Assembly (NCBI GenBank): GCA_030593885.1
Contig: JAUVGH010000020.1
Location: 1-34,270, forward strand
Length of the DNA: 34,270 nucleotides
Source of the DNA: Methanomassiliicoccales archaeon
GTDB lineage: Archaea; Thermoplasmatota; Thermoplasmata; RBG-16-68-12; SOIM01
Direction: 5' to 3'
Shown here: piece after piece, positions 1 through 8,407 of the stretch
How positions within the stretch are numbered: position 1 is the first letter of the stretch
Layout of the letters: each line of letters starts with the position of its first letter
Notes under the pieces: generated by a model
Databases searched by the model: none
The model's input: the letters and a program-made list of their open reading frames with translations, nothing else
Told to the model about the DNA's origin: nothing
Translations under genes and position numbers: made by a program

Positions 1-871
1 CAGGATAGAGAGATGAGGCTTTGCATACATCTGGATTCGTTATCAATACGATTGGGTCAATCATTGCCACCAAGTCGATTCTATGCCCTAAACCATCCTC
101 TGCAACGTAAGCTCTAACCTTGCACTGATTTACATCATTCAAAAAAATCTTTGAAGCGGGTTCTGTCGCCTTGTATGTTTCCCAGACAATACTGAACACA
201 GTCTTCTCCTTTAGGCCAAGATAATCACCTATCTGTGACACTTTGGGAGTTTTCCCACTAATCGTCAGCTCTTCAAACAGGCGAGAGATTCTTTCGGAAC
301 TAATATTGCCCGCTACCATCAACTCCAAAAGGGGAAAATCAGTGTTCATGTTCGATTTCAATCCTTCAAGAAATGATATAAAATGCTCTCGAAAATACGT
401 CTGTTGTGCCGAATATGTCTTGAAGCACCTGAACGAACGAATCCTAATCTTCTTTGAGGGGAAGGTTTGGTGTAGCTGCTTCTTAGCCTTCGTATTGATG
501 AGGACCGCGCACACAGTCACGGATTTGGGATTGTGCCTGAAGATCATCCTCAGGATAGAAGTCATTTTGCTTCCGCTGCGCACTGAGTCGTCGAAAACCA
601 GCACCCTCATACCTTCAATTCTCTTCGCCGATATCACAATCTCGTCATCTCGAATGGACTGGAACTTCTTGAGATTAGGGTATTCATCTTCGAAGCACGA
701 GAAAATCGTGTTCCCCTTCCTAGTGACCTTCACGACAGTGTCGACCCTGCCAAAGCGCTTTCTGACGAGTTTTCGAAGAAACCTGTCAATCTCTCTTTTG
801 GTTTGTACATAAGTTGAGTGGTTGATGATCTGCTCCAAAGAAGTAGGAAGGTCGTTCGTAACTTCTGCCAT
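1..871 (-). CDS. Phosphoribosyltransferase-like protein, truncated by the left edge
   Basis: Reverse-strand reading from ATG (CAT at 869-871) is open to the window edge: MAEVTNDLPTSLEQIINHSTYVQTKREIDRFLRKLVRKRFGRVDTVVKV...RIEGMRVLVFDDSVRSGSKMTSILRMIF. VLVFDDSVRSGSK resembles the PRPP-binding loop of type I PRTases. A TTTAAATA box lies at about 911-920. The gene is absent from the ORF track because it has no stop in the window. Confidence 0.7.
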   Translation of the reverse strand, partial: MAEVTNDLPTSLEQIINHSTYVQTKREIDRFLRKLVRKRFGRVDTVVKVTRKGNTIFSCFEDEYPNLKKFQSIRDDEIVISAKRIEGMRVLVFDDSVRSGSKMTSILRMIFRHNPKSVTVCAVLINTKAKKQLHQTFPSKKIRIRSFRCFKTYSAQQTYFREHFISFLEGLKSNMNTDFPLLELMVAGNISSERISRLFEELTISGKTPKVSQIGDYLGLKEKTVFSIVWETYKATEPASKIFLNDVNQCKVRAYVAEDGLGHRIDLVAMIDPIVLITNPDVCKASSLYP

Positions 872-969
872 GGTTCGGTTCACTTGTTTTGTACCAGATG
901 AAGGATGGAACCTATTTAAATTTCTCGCACATTATTCAGAACTTGCTCGGGATGTCCAACAAATCAGTC

Positions 970-1323
970 ACTGATCTAGCAGCATGTATCTTCCGCTCCC
1001 AACAAACCTCAGAACCCCATTATCGTTCAGAACCTGCAACTGCTACCTGATCTTCGGCCTGATATGCCTGTTCTTCGGATGAAGCTCTCCCAGCTCCTCC
1101 TCGAAGTCGTATATCTCCTGAAGCGAGAATTCCCTCTTCCCCAACTTCCTCACACACCTGAGAACATCCGAAGTCCAACCCCTGGACCTCACGGTGGACT
1201 CCCTGAGGAAGGAGAACCTCCGCCATTCATCGCGAACCGCACTTGGGCTCCTGACGCTCCCGTCCTTGATGATCTCGATCCATCCGTCCGGCGGGAGTCG
1301 GTCGAGGAGTATGTTGTGGCCGA
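970..1323 (-). pseudogene. Remnant A of the DpnI-like gene (C-terminal half)
   Basis: Reads ...GHNILLDRLPPDGWIEIIKDGSVRSPSAVRDEWRRFSFLRESTVRSRGWTSDVLRCVRKLGKREFSLQEIYDFEEELGELHPKNRHIRPKIR[TAG]QLQVL. By eye about 90% nucleotide identity to about 21773-22070; in-frame TAG and missing N-terminal half. Confidence 0.85.
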
Positions 1324-1433
1324 TCTGCGATTCGTACGTCTCAGAGAAACTATTTATTGATGCATCCTCATTCTGCCGAAGTCGATTGAGACTTGATCGT
1401 CTTGGAGGGTCATGGACTATCGACAAAGGGGGA

Positions 1434-2393
1434 GTGGAGGTGCCTATATCAGAACCAAGAGTCCTTGTCACAGGTGGAGCTGGATTCATCGGGTCCAGTC
1501 TCGTGAAGGAGTTACAGTTCGACGGTTTTTCGCCTATCGTTTATGACTTCAAAGATGCGGAGACATCCAGAAGAATCGCAGACGATGCGGATGTCGTATG
1601 TGGAGATGTTCGAGACTTTGAAAGACTTCGCAGAATCGTGCAGTCAGTCAACGGGATTATCCATCTCGCCGCCGTCTCGCGAGTTGTCTGGGGATACGAA
1701 CGACCTCGCGAATGTGTGGACACCAATATTCAAGGAACTGCCAACGTCCTAGAGGCAGCTAGAAAGTCACCGAAGAAACCCTGGGTCATCTATGGTAGCA
1801 GTAGAGAAGTCTACGGAGAACCAGAGGAACTCCCCGTACGTGAATCAGCTCCCAAAAAGGTCTTGAACGTCTATGGAATGACAAAGATCGCAGGGGAGAA
1901 TCTGTGTCGCCAATATCATCGAAACTACGGCCTGAATGTTGGAATCCTCCGTTTCTCCAATGTCTACGGTGGAGTGCATGATCACCTGGACCGGGTAGTC
2001 CCGGAGTTCATAATCCGATCTTTAATGGGTGAAGAAATAACGATACACGGAGGGAGACAGATCTTCGATTTCACGCATATTTCAGACACACTGGAGGGCA
2101 TCATGAGGATGATGGTAACTCTTGATTCAAACAACGGACCATACATTGATGACTTCCACATACTCACAGGAAAGCCCACTTCACTGCAACAGCTGGTCGA
2201 GATTATCCAGAAAGCTACTCGGAACCGTTCTGAGATCATATATGGACCAGCGAGAGACTATGATGTGGAAAGGTTCTACGGTGATCCAACGAAAGCAAGC
2301 AACCTGCTGGGCTACACCGCGAGGACAAGCATCGAAGAAGGCATTGCAGGATACGTTCCGCTTCTCAAGGAGCACTTGGAGGAGGTGCTGTGA
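1434..2393 (+). CDS. NAD-dependent epimerase/dehydratase (extended SDR)
   Basis: RVLVTGGAGFIGSSLVKEL Rossmann glycine motif; YGMTKIAGE = YxxxK active site. Track ORF starts at 1194, but a GTG at 1434 fits the domain start. Confidence 0.9.
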   Translation: MEVPISEPRVLVTGGAGFIGSSLVKELQFDGFSPIVYDFKDAETSRRIADDADVVCGDVRDFERLRRIVQSVNGIIHLAAVSRVVWGYERPRECVDTNIQGTANVLEAARKSPKKPWVIYGSSREVYGEPEELPVRESAPKKVLNVYGMTKIAGENLCRQYHRNYGLNVGILRFSNVYGGVHDHLDRVVPEFIIRSLMGEEITIHGGRQIFDFTHISDTLEGIMRMMVTLDSNNGPYIDDFHILTGKPTSLQQLVEIIQKATRNRSEIIYGPARDYDVERFYGDPTKASNLLGYTARTSIEEGIAGYVPLLKEHLEEVL

Positions 2394-2394
2394 A

Positions 2395-3597
2395 ATGAGG
2401 ATAGCACAGGTCATCCACGGTTTTCCTCCAGAATACATGGCAGGATCAGAGGTCTACACTCACGCTTTGGTCTCCGAGCTGGCAAAGCGACATGATCTGT
2501 CCGTCTTCACACGAATTGAGAACCCATACAAGGAGAAATATGAAACAGAGATTCAGAAGAGGAACGGGTTCGATGTCTTCAGGATCAACAACACTTCGAG
2601 GCACCCTAGGTTCAAGAGCAGGTACAGGGACAAAGCCATCGAATCGGAATTCGAGAATTTCTTGGATCTGTACGATCCTGAGATTATGCATTTCGGGCAT
2701 CTGAACCACCTGTCAACTGCCATGGTTCTCCAAGCGAAAGAACGTGGAATTCCCGTCATCTTCACGCTCCACGACTTCTGGCTGATCTGCCAACGCGGTC
2801 AGTTTTTGATGGGGGACTTCAGCATCTGCGATGGCCAGGATGACAGAAAATGCGCCAGGTGTCTTTCTAAATGGGTTCCCAAGAAGGAAGCCTTGGCCGA
2901 GATAGGCAAAAGGATGAGGTATCTCAAGAAAGTCATGTCGGGTGTCGATTTGTACATTGCCCCATCACGCTTCCTAATGGACAAGTTCATCGAGTTCGGG
3001 GTGCCTGAGAATAGAATCATCTACTCAGACTATGGTTTCGATACAAGTCGTTTCAATGGGTTCAAGAGGAGCAGGTCGTCGAAGGTGAGGTTCGGGTACA
3101 TAGGCACCCATATCCGCTCGAAAGGGGTCAACATCCTCATGGATGCATTCAACCAAATCAATAGTAACGATGTGGAGCTGAAGATCTATGGCAGGCGAAT
3201 GAAGGACACCGTGTACCTGGAGTCTATGATTCAACGTGAAGGCGTGAAGTTCATGGGCGGCTACGACAATCAGGATGTTGCCAAGGTCCTAGCTGGATTG
3301 GACGCAATAGTTGTACCCTCGATTTGGTACGAGAATTCACCCCTCGTAATCCATGAAGCTTTCCTGGCAAGAATACCCGTGATCGCTTCCAACAAGGGCG
3401 GAATGGCCGAATACATTCACCACATGGATAACGGTCTTCTTTTTGATCTTGGCAACTCCAGAGACCTTGCAGACAAAATCCTGATGTTGGCAGAGAATCG
3501 AGAACTAATCGAGGAATTGGGAGGAAACGCTCCCCCTGTCAAGTCCATAGAAAAGCATGCTGAGGAATTAGTGGAAATCTATAATCAGTTCCTGTGA
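2395..3597 (+). CDS. Glycosyltransferase family 4-like
   Basis: MRIAQVIHGFPPEYMAGSEVYTHALVSELAKRHDLSVFTR N-terminus; VRFGYIGTHIRSKGVNILMDAF and VVPSIWYENSPLVIHEAFLARIPVIASNKGGMAEYI donor-binding region. Starts 1 bp after the epimerase stop. Confidence 0.9.
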   Translation: MRIAQVIHGFPPEYMAGSEVYTHALVSELAKRHDLSVFTRIENPYKEKYETEIQKRNGFDVFRINNTSRHPRFKSRYRDKAIESEFENFLDLYDPEIMHFGHLNHLSTAMVLQAKERGIPVIFTLHDFWLICQRGQFLMGDFSICDGQDDRKCARCLSKWVPKKEALAEIGKRMRYLKKVMSGVDLYIAPSRFLMDKFIEFGVPENRIIYSDYGFDTSRFNGFKRSRSSKVRFGYIGTHIRSKGVNILMDAFNQINSNDVELKIYGRRMKDTVYLESMIQREGVKFMGGYDNQDVAKVLAGLDAIVVPSIWYENSPLVIHEAFLARIPVIASNKGGMAEYIHHMDNGLLFDLGNSRDLADKILMLAENRELIEELGGNAPPVKSIEKHAEELVEIYNQFL

Positions 3598-4745
3598 AGG
3601 TTGGGAAGAATGTGAAGGAAGAAGAGTTGTGGACCCTCAAGGAAGAGAACGAGAGACTTGCATGGGAAGAGGAGTTGAATGGATCTCCTAGCAATAGGGC
3701 CATGCCTGTTCATCTAACATTTGAAACAACAATGAAATGCAACATGAGCTGTATCATGTGTCAAGTATATCGCAGTCCAGAGGTTGCGTCACGGTCTGGT
3801 GTTGTGAATTCAATGATGCCCTTTGAGCTGTTCGAAAGAGTGGCGAGAGAGACCTTTCCAACAGCCAAGGCGATGTCCCCAACTGTAATGGGTGAGCCCC
3901 TATTGACACCATATTTCCCGAAGATCCTGGGACTTCTGGAAGAGTATTCAGTGAAGATGAATATGGTGACGAATGGAATGCTTTTGACGAAACAGATGAG
4001 TGAAAAGATAATGCCATACCTCAACAAGATCAAGGTCTCGTTTGACGGAGCCAGCAAATCGACCTACGAAAGGATCAGAAGAGGTTCGGACTATGACAAG
4101 ATCGTAGATAACATAAGAGATTTCAACACTGTCAGAGATGTAGTTGAGGGGGAAGGAAGACCTGTACTCATATTCCAAGTCACCTTGATGAGAGAGAACA
4201 TTGAAGAACTGCCTGAGATCGTCGAGTTGGCTAAAGGTCTAGGAGCAGATTGGGTTGTGGGTTTGCACGCCTATATCTTTGACAGGTCCTTTGAGGACCA
4301 GTCCCTGCTGAAACATAAGAATCTTGCAGATAGCGTACTACGAGAAGCCGAAAGCAGGGGAAGAGAGGTGGGAATCGCGACACACTTTCCGTCACCCTTT
4401 GATAGTACGACAAGGGAAGAAGTGGATGCTGAGCCGTCCTTTCAGTATGAAAGGCCCAGAAGATGCAAGTTCCTCTGGCAGGAGGTCTGGATAAGCCACA
4501 GAGGAGATGTCACGCCTTGCTGCGTACCGGACAGGCCAGTTATGGGTAACTTGAGGGAGGAGGACTTCGGATCAATATGGAACGGTCCCGGATATTGTGA
4601 GATAAGAATAAGGTTGAACACCGAGAATCCTTTTGATTGCTGCAGGAATTGCTCCATGGCAACTCAATATGAAGATGGAGTTGGTTATGACTATGATGAG
4701 AAATCTTTCTTTCTCTGTCAGGAAGAAGAATCGCAGAAGCATTGA
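3594..4745 (+). CDS. Radical SAM / SPASM-domain protein
   Basis: TFETTMKCNMSCIMCQVY = CxxxCxxC cluster motif; C-terminal Cys-rich SPASM region (CKFLWQEVWISHRGDVTPCCVPDRPVMGNLREEDFGSIWNG...CCRNC). Overlaps the GT stop by 4 bp. Confidence 0.88.
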   Translation: MKVGKNVKEEELWTLKEENERLAWEEELNGSPSNRAMPVHLTFETTMKCNMSCIMCQVYRSPEVASRSGVVNSMMPFELFERVARETFPTAKAMSPTVMGEPLLTPYFPKILGLLEEYSVKMNMVTNGMLLTKQMSEKIMPYLNKIKVSFDGASKSTYERIRRGSDYDKIVDNIRDFNTVRDVVEGEGRPVLIFQVTLMRENIEELPEIVELAKGLGADWVVGLHAYIFDRSFEDQSLLKHKNLADSVLREAESRGREVGIATHFPSPFDSTTREEVDAEPSFQYERPRRCKFLWQEVWISHRGDVTPCCVPDRPVMGNLREEDFGSIWNGPGYCEIRIRLNTENPFDCCRNCSMATQYEDGVGYDYDEKSFFLCQEEESQKH

Positions 4746-4813
4746 TGAGCGTGTCAACATTTAGTAATGAATTGAGTGCATTCAGATCGGGAACTCAAAG
4801 GAGGCTTGGGAAT

Positions 4814-5260
4814 ATGAAAAGATGTGACATTTGTGAGAAAGAATTCGACGAGAACAAGAAGTCATGTGCGCCTTGTCAGAGAATAATATCCCGTTACGAT
4901 GAACTCCCAAAGAGTAAGTTAAGGCCTGCATTGCACTTTGCCTACGACAGTGTAAGAAGCAAAGGAGAAGAGAGATACTTCAGGTGTCAGTATACAGGAA
5001 TCTCCAGCCAATTCAATCCTACGGCTGAATCTGTCATTGACCCCGTCAAAGACGCCCTCGTCCTTACAATTGACCATGTGAATCCCAAAGACTGGGATTC
5101 AGACCTTGTAGTCTCGCTTCACATCATCAACGCGATGAAGAGCAAGCTTTCCGGGGAAGAATTCAGACGACTTACAATTGCTCTGGGCAGTCACTTCAGT
5201 AAGGCCATTGAGCAAGAAGACTTTGAGAAGGAGTTCAGAAGGATTCTTCATATAGGTTAA
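4814..5260 (+). CDS. Possible HNH-like endonuclease / zinc-finger protein
   Basis: MKRCDICEKEFDENKKSCAPCQRI two CxxC; ALVLTIDHVNPKDWDSDLVVSLHIINAMKSKLSGEEF resembles the D-H ... N ... N/H core of HNH nucleases. Track ORF starts at 4742; ATG 4814 preferred. Confidence 0.5.
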   Translation: MKRCDICEKEFDENKKSCAPCQRIISRYDELPKSKLRPALHFAYDSVRSKGEERYFRCQYTGISSQFNPTAESVIDPVKDALVLTIDHVNPKDWDSDLVVSLHIINAMKSKLSGEEFRRLTIALGSHFSKAIEQEDFEKEFRRILHIG

Positions 5261-5287
5261 GAAAAGTATCCTCCACAACAAAGCCCC

Positions 5288-5959
5288 TCAACACATCCCG
5301 TCCTCCCGCAACCCATCACCCTCATCCCTCATCTTCGCGAGAGCGTCCACAGCCTCATTCGAGATCGTCCCTTCCCTGTAACACTCCAGACACATCACGA
5401 TCCGATTGATATCCCTGTAGTAGAATATGTCCGTTAGTTCGGTCTCATCGACGAGGCCCAAAGCGATCTGAACGGACCTCTTGGTCTTCTCACCGATCCC
5501 CCATTCCTTCCCGATCTCCTCAATGTCGCCGTCCCCCTCGATGCAGACCGTCAGCGGCTCAAAGTGCTCCTGAAAACACGTCGCGACCAGGCCTCCATGC
5601 CACAGGGCGATGCGGTAGATCCCCAGCTTGCCCCTCACGACCAGCGTGAAGCCATCCCGCGTTATCTCCGGGACATCTGCGATTATCCTGTCGATCTCGG
5701 GCACATCGTCCGCGACCCTCAACAGGGACTCCTGCAAGGGTCTCAGGATCTCGCTCTTGTTCTGGCTCTCTTTCTTGATCGTCTCGCACATTGCCTTGAT
5801 CGAGTGCTTGACGGCGGCATCGATGATCCTCTCCAGACGGTCCTTGTCACCGCACAATGCGGCCTCCGAGACCTCCTGCTCGTTGTCGCACAGGTATCGG
5901 AAGATGAACGATACGTCCGGGGGATGGGGGAAGAACTCTGGAGTGGGCACAGTTGACAT
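5288..5959 (-). CDS. Uncharacterised protein, paralogue of 8408..9112
   Basis: Shares VPEIDRIIADVPEITRDGFTLVVRGKLGIYRIALWHGGLVATC with VETIDSVIADVPEVTRESLTLHIQGKLARYKVTLWTGDTVATC in 8408..9112. Internal Met at 5959 preferred; track ORF extends to 6079. Confidence 0.65.
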   Translation of the reverse strand: MSTVPTPEFFPHPPDVSFIFRYLCDNEQEVSEAALCGDKDRLERIIDAAVKHSIKAMCETIKKESQNKSEILRPLQESLLRVADDVPEIDRIIADVPEITRDGFTLVVRGKLGIYRIALWHGGLVATCFQEHFEPLTVCIEGDGDIEEIGKEWGIGEKTKRSVQIALGLVDETELTDIFYYRDINRIVMCLECYREGTISNEAVDALAKMRDEGDGLREDGMC

Positions 5960-6130
5960 ATGTTGGAAGTTGCGAATGTTGACTCGTTCACTATTGTAAG
6001 CCAGAACGTTATCATTTCTGTAACTGTGAGAATTGTTTAAATAGTCTTTTTGTGTCATTGCACATGCAGTTAATGTCACACTTTAGAGTTTGACAAAAAG
6101 ATTTAAATAGTTTTTTCGACAATATGAACA

Positions 6131-7138
6131 TTGATGATGAACACGAACGACAGATGCAACAGCATAAACAACCGGCAGCTTGCGATACTGGAAACCCTTT
6201 CCACGCAACAGAAGACCATTGGTCAGATCGCAGAAGATGTCGGAATAAGCAATGGTCAAACGTCGCAGCTAGTGATGAGACTGCATGATCTAGGTTTCTT
6301 GTCCAAGGAGAGGAACGGGAATTCCGTTACTGTGAGTTTCTCTGATCGTCTTTTTGCAGAGTATCTGCGAGGGGTCATACTTCGTGATAGGATCGACCTG
6401 CGTAACACGCTCAAGCATCCCTGCTTCGACATACTCCTTGTACTTGGAGACAGAGAACTGGATCGAAAGATGATCGGATTGGAAGTAAAGGCCAGCCCAC
6501 ACCAGGTCAGGAGCTGCACTCGAGAGTTGGAAGAGAAGGGGTTTCTGGGTAGACATGATGACAAGATCACACTCTCAAGATCACTGCCTTTCCTTGCTTC
6601 TTTCCTCAAGAGTTATTCTTCATACTTGAATTTCAGGAAACTCAAAGATCTGACAAAGAAAGGAGTAATTGTGTGGCAAAGGGCCAATGAGTTCATATTC
6701 TTCGCTCCTTCAGATGAGAGGATAGAGAACGCGCAACTCACAGGTGTTTCAGCCATGAGCCGATATGGGATCGATATAGTTTCAGAGAGGGCTTACTATC
6801 ATTGCTTTGAGAACGGAAGACAACTTCGGATTGAAGATATTGCAGTTGACACTATACTGGCAGCAAATCCTCGGCCAAGGGCCATTCTCTACGCTCTTTT
6901 GTTTCTGAGAAAGATGAAGGAAGACGTTGATTCGGAGTATTTGATTTCTAGAGGGAGAGAAGTCGGAGAAGAGAGGATCGTAAGGGACCTCTTGGCTTTT
7001 CTAGGAGGTAAGAAGCCGAAATCAGAAGGCTTTCCTTCCCAAGAAGAGTTCTCTCAAACTTGCGCGGTATATGGGGTGAATCCATCGATCCAAAATTCTT
7101 CACAAAAGAAGACATCATCAACAAACTCAAGCAAGTGA
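6131..7138 (+). CDS. Winged-HTH regulator, AbiEi-like antitoxin candidate
   Basis: NNRQLAILETLSTQQKTIGQIAEDVGISNGQTSQLVMRLHDLGFLSKERNG wHTH, then a second wHTH-like segment (MIGLEVKASPHQVRSCTRELEEKGFLGRHDDKI). Overlaps the next gene by 79 bp. TATA-like gatttaaatag about 25 bp upstream. Confidence 0.7.
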   Translation: MMMNTNDRCNSINNRQLAILETLSTQQKTIGQIAEDVGISNGQTSQLVMRLHDLGFLSKERNGNSVTVSFSDRLFAEYLRGVILRDRIDLRNTLKHPCFDILLVLGDRELDRKMIGLEVKASPHQVRSCTRELEEKGFLGRHDDKITLSRSLPFLASFLKSYSSYLNFRKLKDLTKKGVIVWQRANEFIFFAPSDERIENAQLTGVSAMSRYGIDIVSERAYYHCFENGRQLRIEDIAVDTILAANPRPRAILYALLFLRKMKEDVDSEYLISRGREVGEERIVRDLLAFLGGKKPKSEGFPSQEEFSQTCAVYGVNPSIQNSSQKKTSSTNSSK

Positions 7139-7905
7139 GTCAGTTCGTCAGCTCAGAGATCACGGCATATATGGTCGGCGGAGGGGCGATGAGCATCCGG
7201 GGCGACAAGGCTTACACGAAGGACGTCGACCTTGTATTCGAAACAGAAGAAGAAGTTGACAGATTCGTACAGGCCTTGGAGGAAGCGGGATTTGAGGCCA
7301 AAACCGACCTCACGAACACATACCTAGATCTGGGTGCAAGAGTTGTAATGGTTGCCAAAGACGGCTTTTGGATAGATATCTTCCTTGAGAGGATTGCGAA
7401 GAAGCTCTACCTCTCTGGTGGCGTCAAAGCCAGAGCCGAGGATTGGGGTTCGATGGGGGAATTCAAACTCAAGCTTTGCAGTCAAGAGGACATCTTCCTG
7501 TCAAAGAGCGTGACTGACAGGGAGAGGGATCTTGAAGATATGATGGTCCTGTACAGAAAAGTGCTCGATTCGGACGTGCTCTCCGAAGAGTGCGATACGC
7601 AAACTGAGAACTCTGAGAATATCTGGCATTTATTCCTGGCAAAGAAGATCGACGAAATGGAAGAAAAGTATGAAGTTACTGTTCCGTGGAAAGATGACCT
7701 TGTGGAAATTGGAGGGAGAATACTCCTTGAAAGAAAGGTCCCCGACTTGGTTGCGGATGGACCGAGCACCGTAGCACAGATCGCGGAGGAATGCCAGGTT
7801 GAGGAGAATCTGGTGAAAAGCGTTCTCACCGAACTTGAGGACAAAGGTGTCATCAAAGTGGACAGAAAGAGGAGACCGTACATCTATCATCTCCCAGATC
7901 CATGA
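7060..7905 (+). CDS. Nucleotidyltransferase (AbiEii/MNT-like) with C-terminal wHTH
   Basis: AYMVGGGAMSIRGDKAYTKDVDLVFETEEE = GG...(T)KDVDLVF NTase core; C-terminus VAQIAEECQVEENLVKSVLTELEDKGVIKVDRKRRPYIYHL is wHTH. Confidence 0.75.
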   Translation: MRGIWGESIDPKFFTKEDIINKLKQVSQFVSSEITAYMVGGGAMSIRGDKAYTKDVDLVFETEEEVDRFVQALEEAGFEAKTDLTNTYLDLGARVVMVAKDGFWIDIFLERIAKKLYLSGGVKARAEDWGSMGEFKLKLCSQEDIFLSKSVTDRERDLEDMMVLYRKVLDSDVLSEECDTQTENSENIWHLFLAKKIDEMEEKYEVTVPWKDDLVEIGGRILLERKVPDLVADGPSTVAQIAEECQVEENLVKSVLTELEDKGVIKVDRKRRPYIYHLPDP

Positions 7906-7935
7906 TGTGACCTGATACGTTCCACCTGAGCCAGA

Positions 7936-8265
7936 TCAGCATCTCACAATGTGTTTTCTGGGACCGTCATCAACCTCCCTCAACAAGTGAACGAAGAAGT
8001 TCTCCAGAGTGAAAGGGATCACCTTTTCTACACGCACGAGAATCGAGGTTATCTGGCTCTTTCTGAGCTCATGTTCACGCTTCGCCATCACGCTGCTTTT
8101 CCCAATTCTTCCCTTTCCCACCAGCACGGCGTGCTGCTTCGCCTTGCTTCCGAGTGATTGGACTATTTCCTTTACTTCCTTCTCTCTGTCGCAGAAATAC
8201 GCTTCAAGGTCCTCTTCTTTGTGTCTTCCCCTGCGTAGAGACGGGAGATCGTACATTCCTACCAT
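7936..8265 (-). pseudogene. Truncated archaeal-type P-loop ATPase
   Basis: FCDREKEVKEIVQSLGSKAKQHAVLVGKGRIGKSSVMAKREHELRK Walker A-containing N-terminus; ORF stops at 109 aa, much shorter than typical archaeal ATPases of this type. Confidence 0.6.
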
Positions 8266-8294
8266 AATGACCGATCGGTAATAATGGTCATTAT
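8264..8294. promoter_or_regulatory. Inverted repeat abutting the start codon of the truncated ATPase gene
   Basis: ATAATGACC (8264-8272) ... GGTCATTAT (8286-8294), perfect 9-bp arms, plus internal 10-bp palindrome ACCGATCGGT (8270-8279). Confidence 0.55.
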
Positions 8295-8299
8295 CAACC

Positions 8300-8381
8300 C
8301 ACCATTCTGTGGAACCCCCTCTTCAGAAACCTCAAAACACCCATATCCCTCAAGACCTGCAACTGCTGCATGATCTTCGGA
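8300..8381 (-). pseudogene. Remnant B of the DpnI-like gene (extreme C-terminus)
   Basis: Minus-strand KIMQQLQVLRDMGVLRFLKRG matches KIRQQLQVLRDKEVLRFLGRG of the intact copy; lies directly downstream of the 8408 gene. Confidence 0.75.
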
Positions 8382-8407
8382 AAAAAACTCCCTCCACAAC
8401 AAGCCCG

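Noticed and set aside
243-812. Plus-strand 189-aa ORF
   Set aside because: Antisense to the PRTase-like gene, whose minus-strand reading is motif-bearing and open across the interval.
1020-1360. Plus- and minus-strand short ORFs over remnant A
   Set aside because: Alternative frames of the dpnI-like pseudogene; Arg/Pro-rich frame artefacts.
5564-5999. Plus-strand ORFs opposite 5288..5959
   Set aside because: Antisense; the minus-strand frame is supported by its paralogue.
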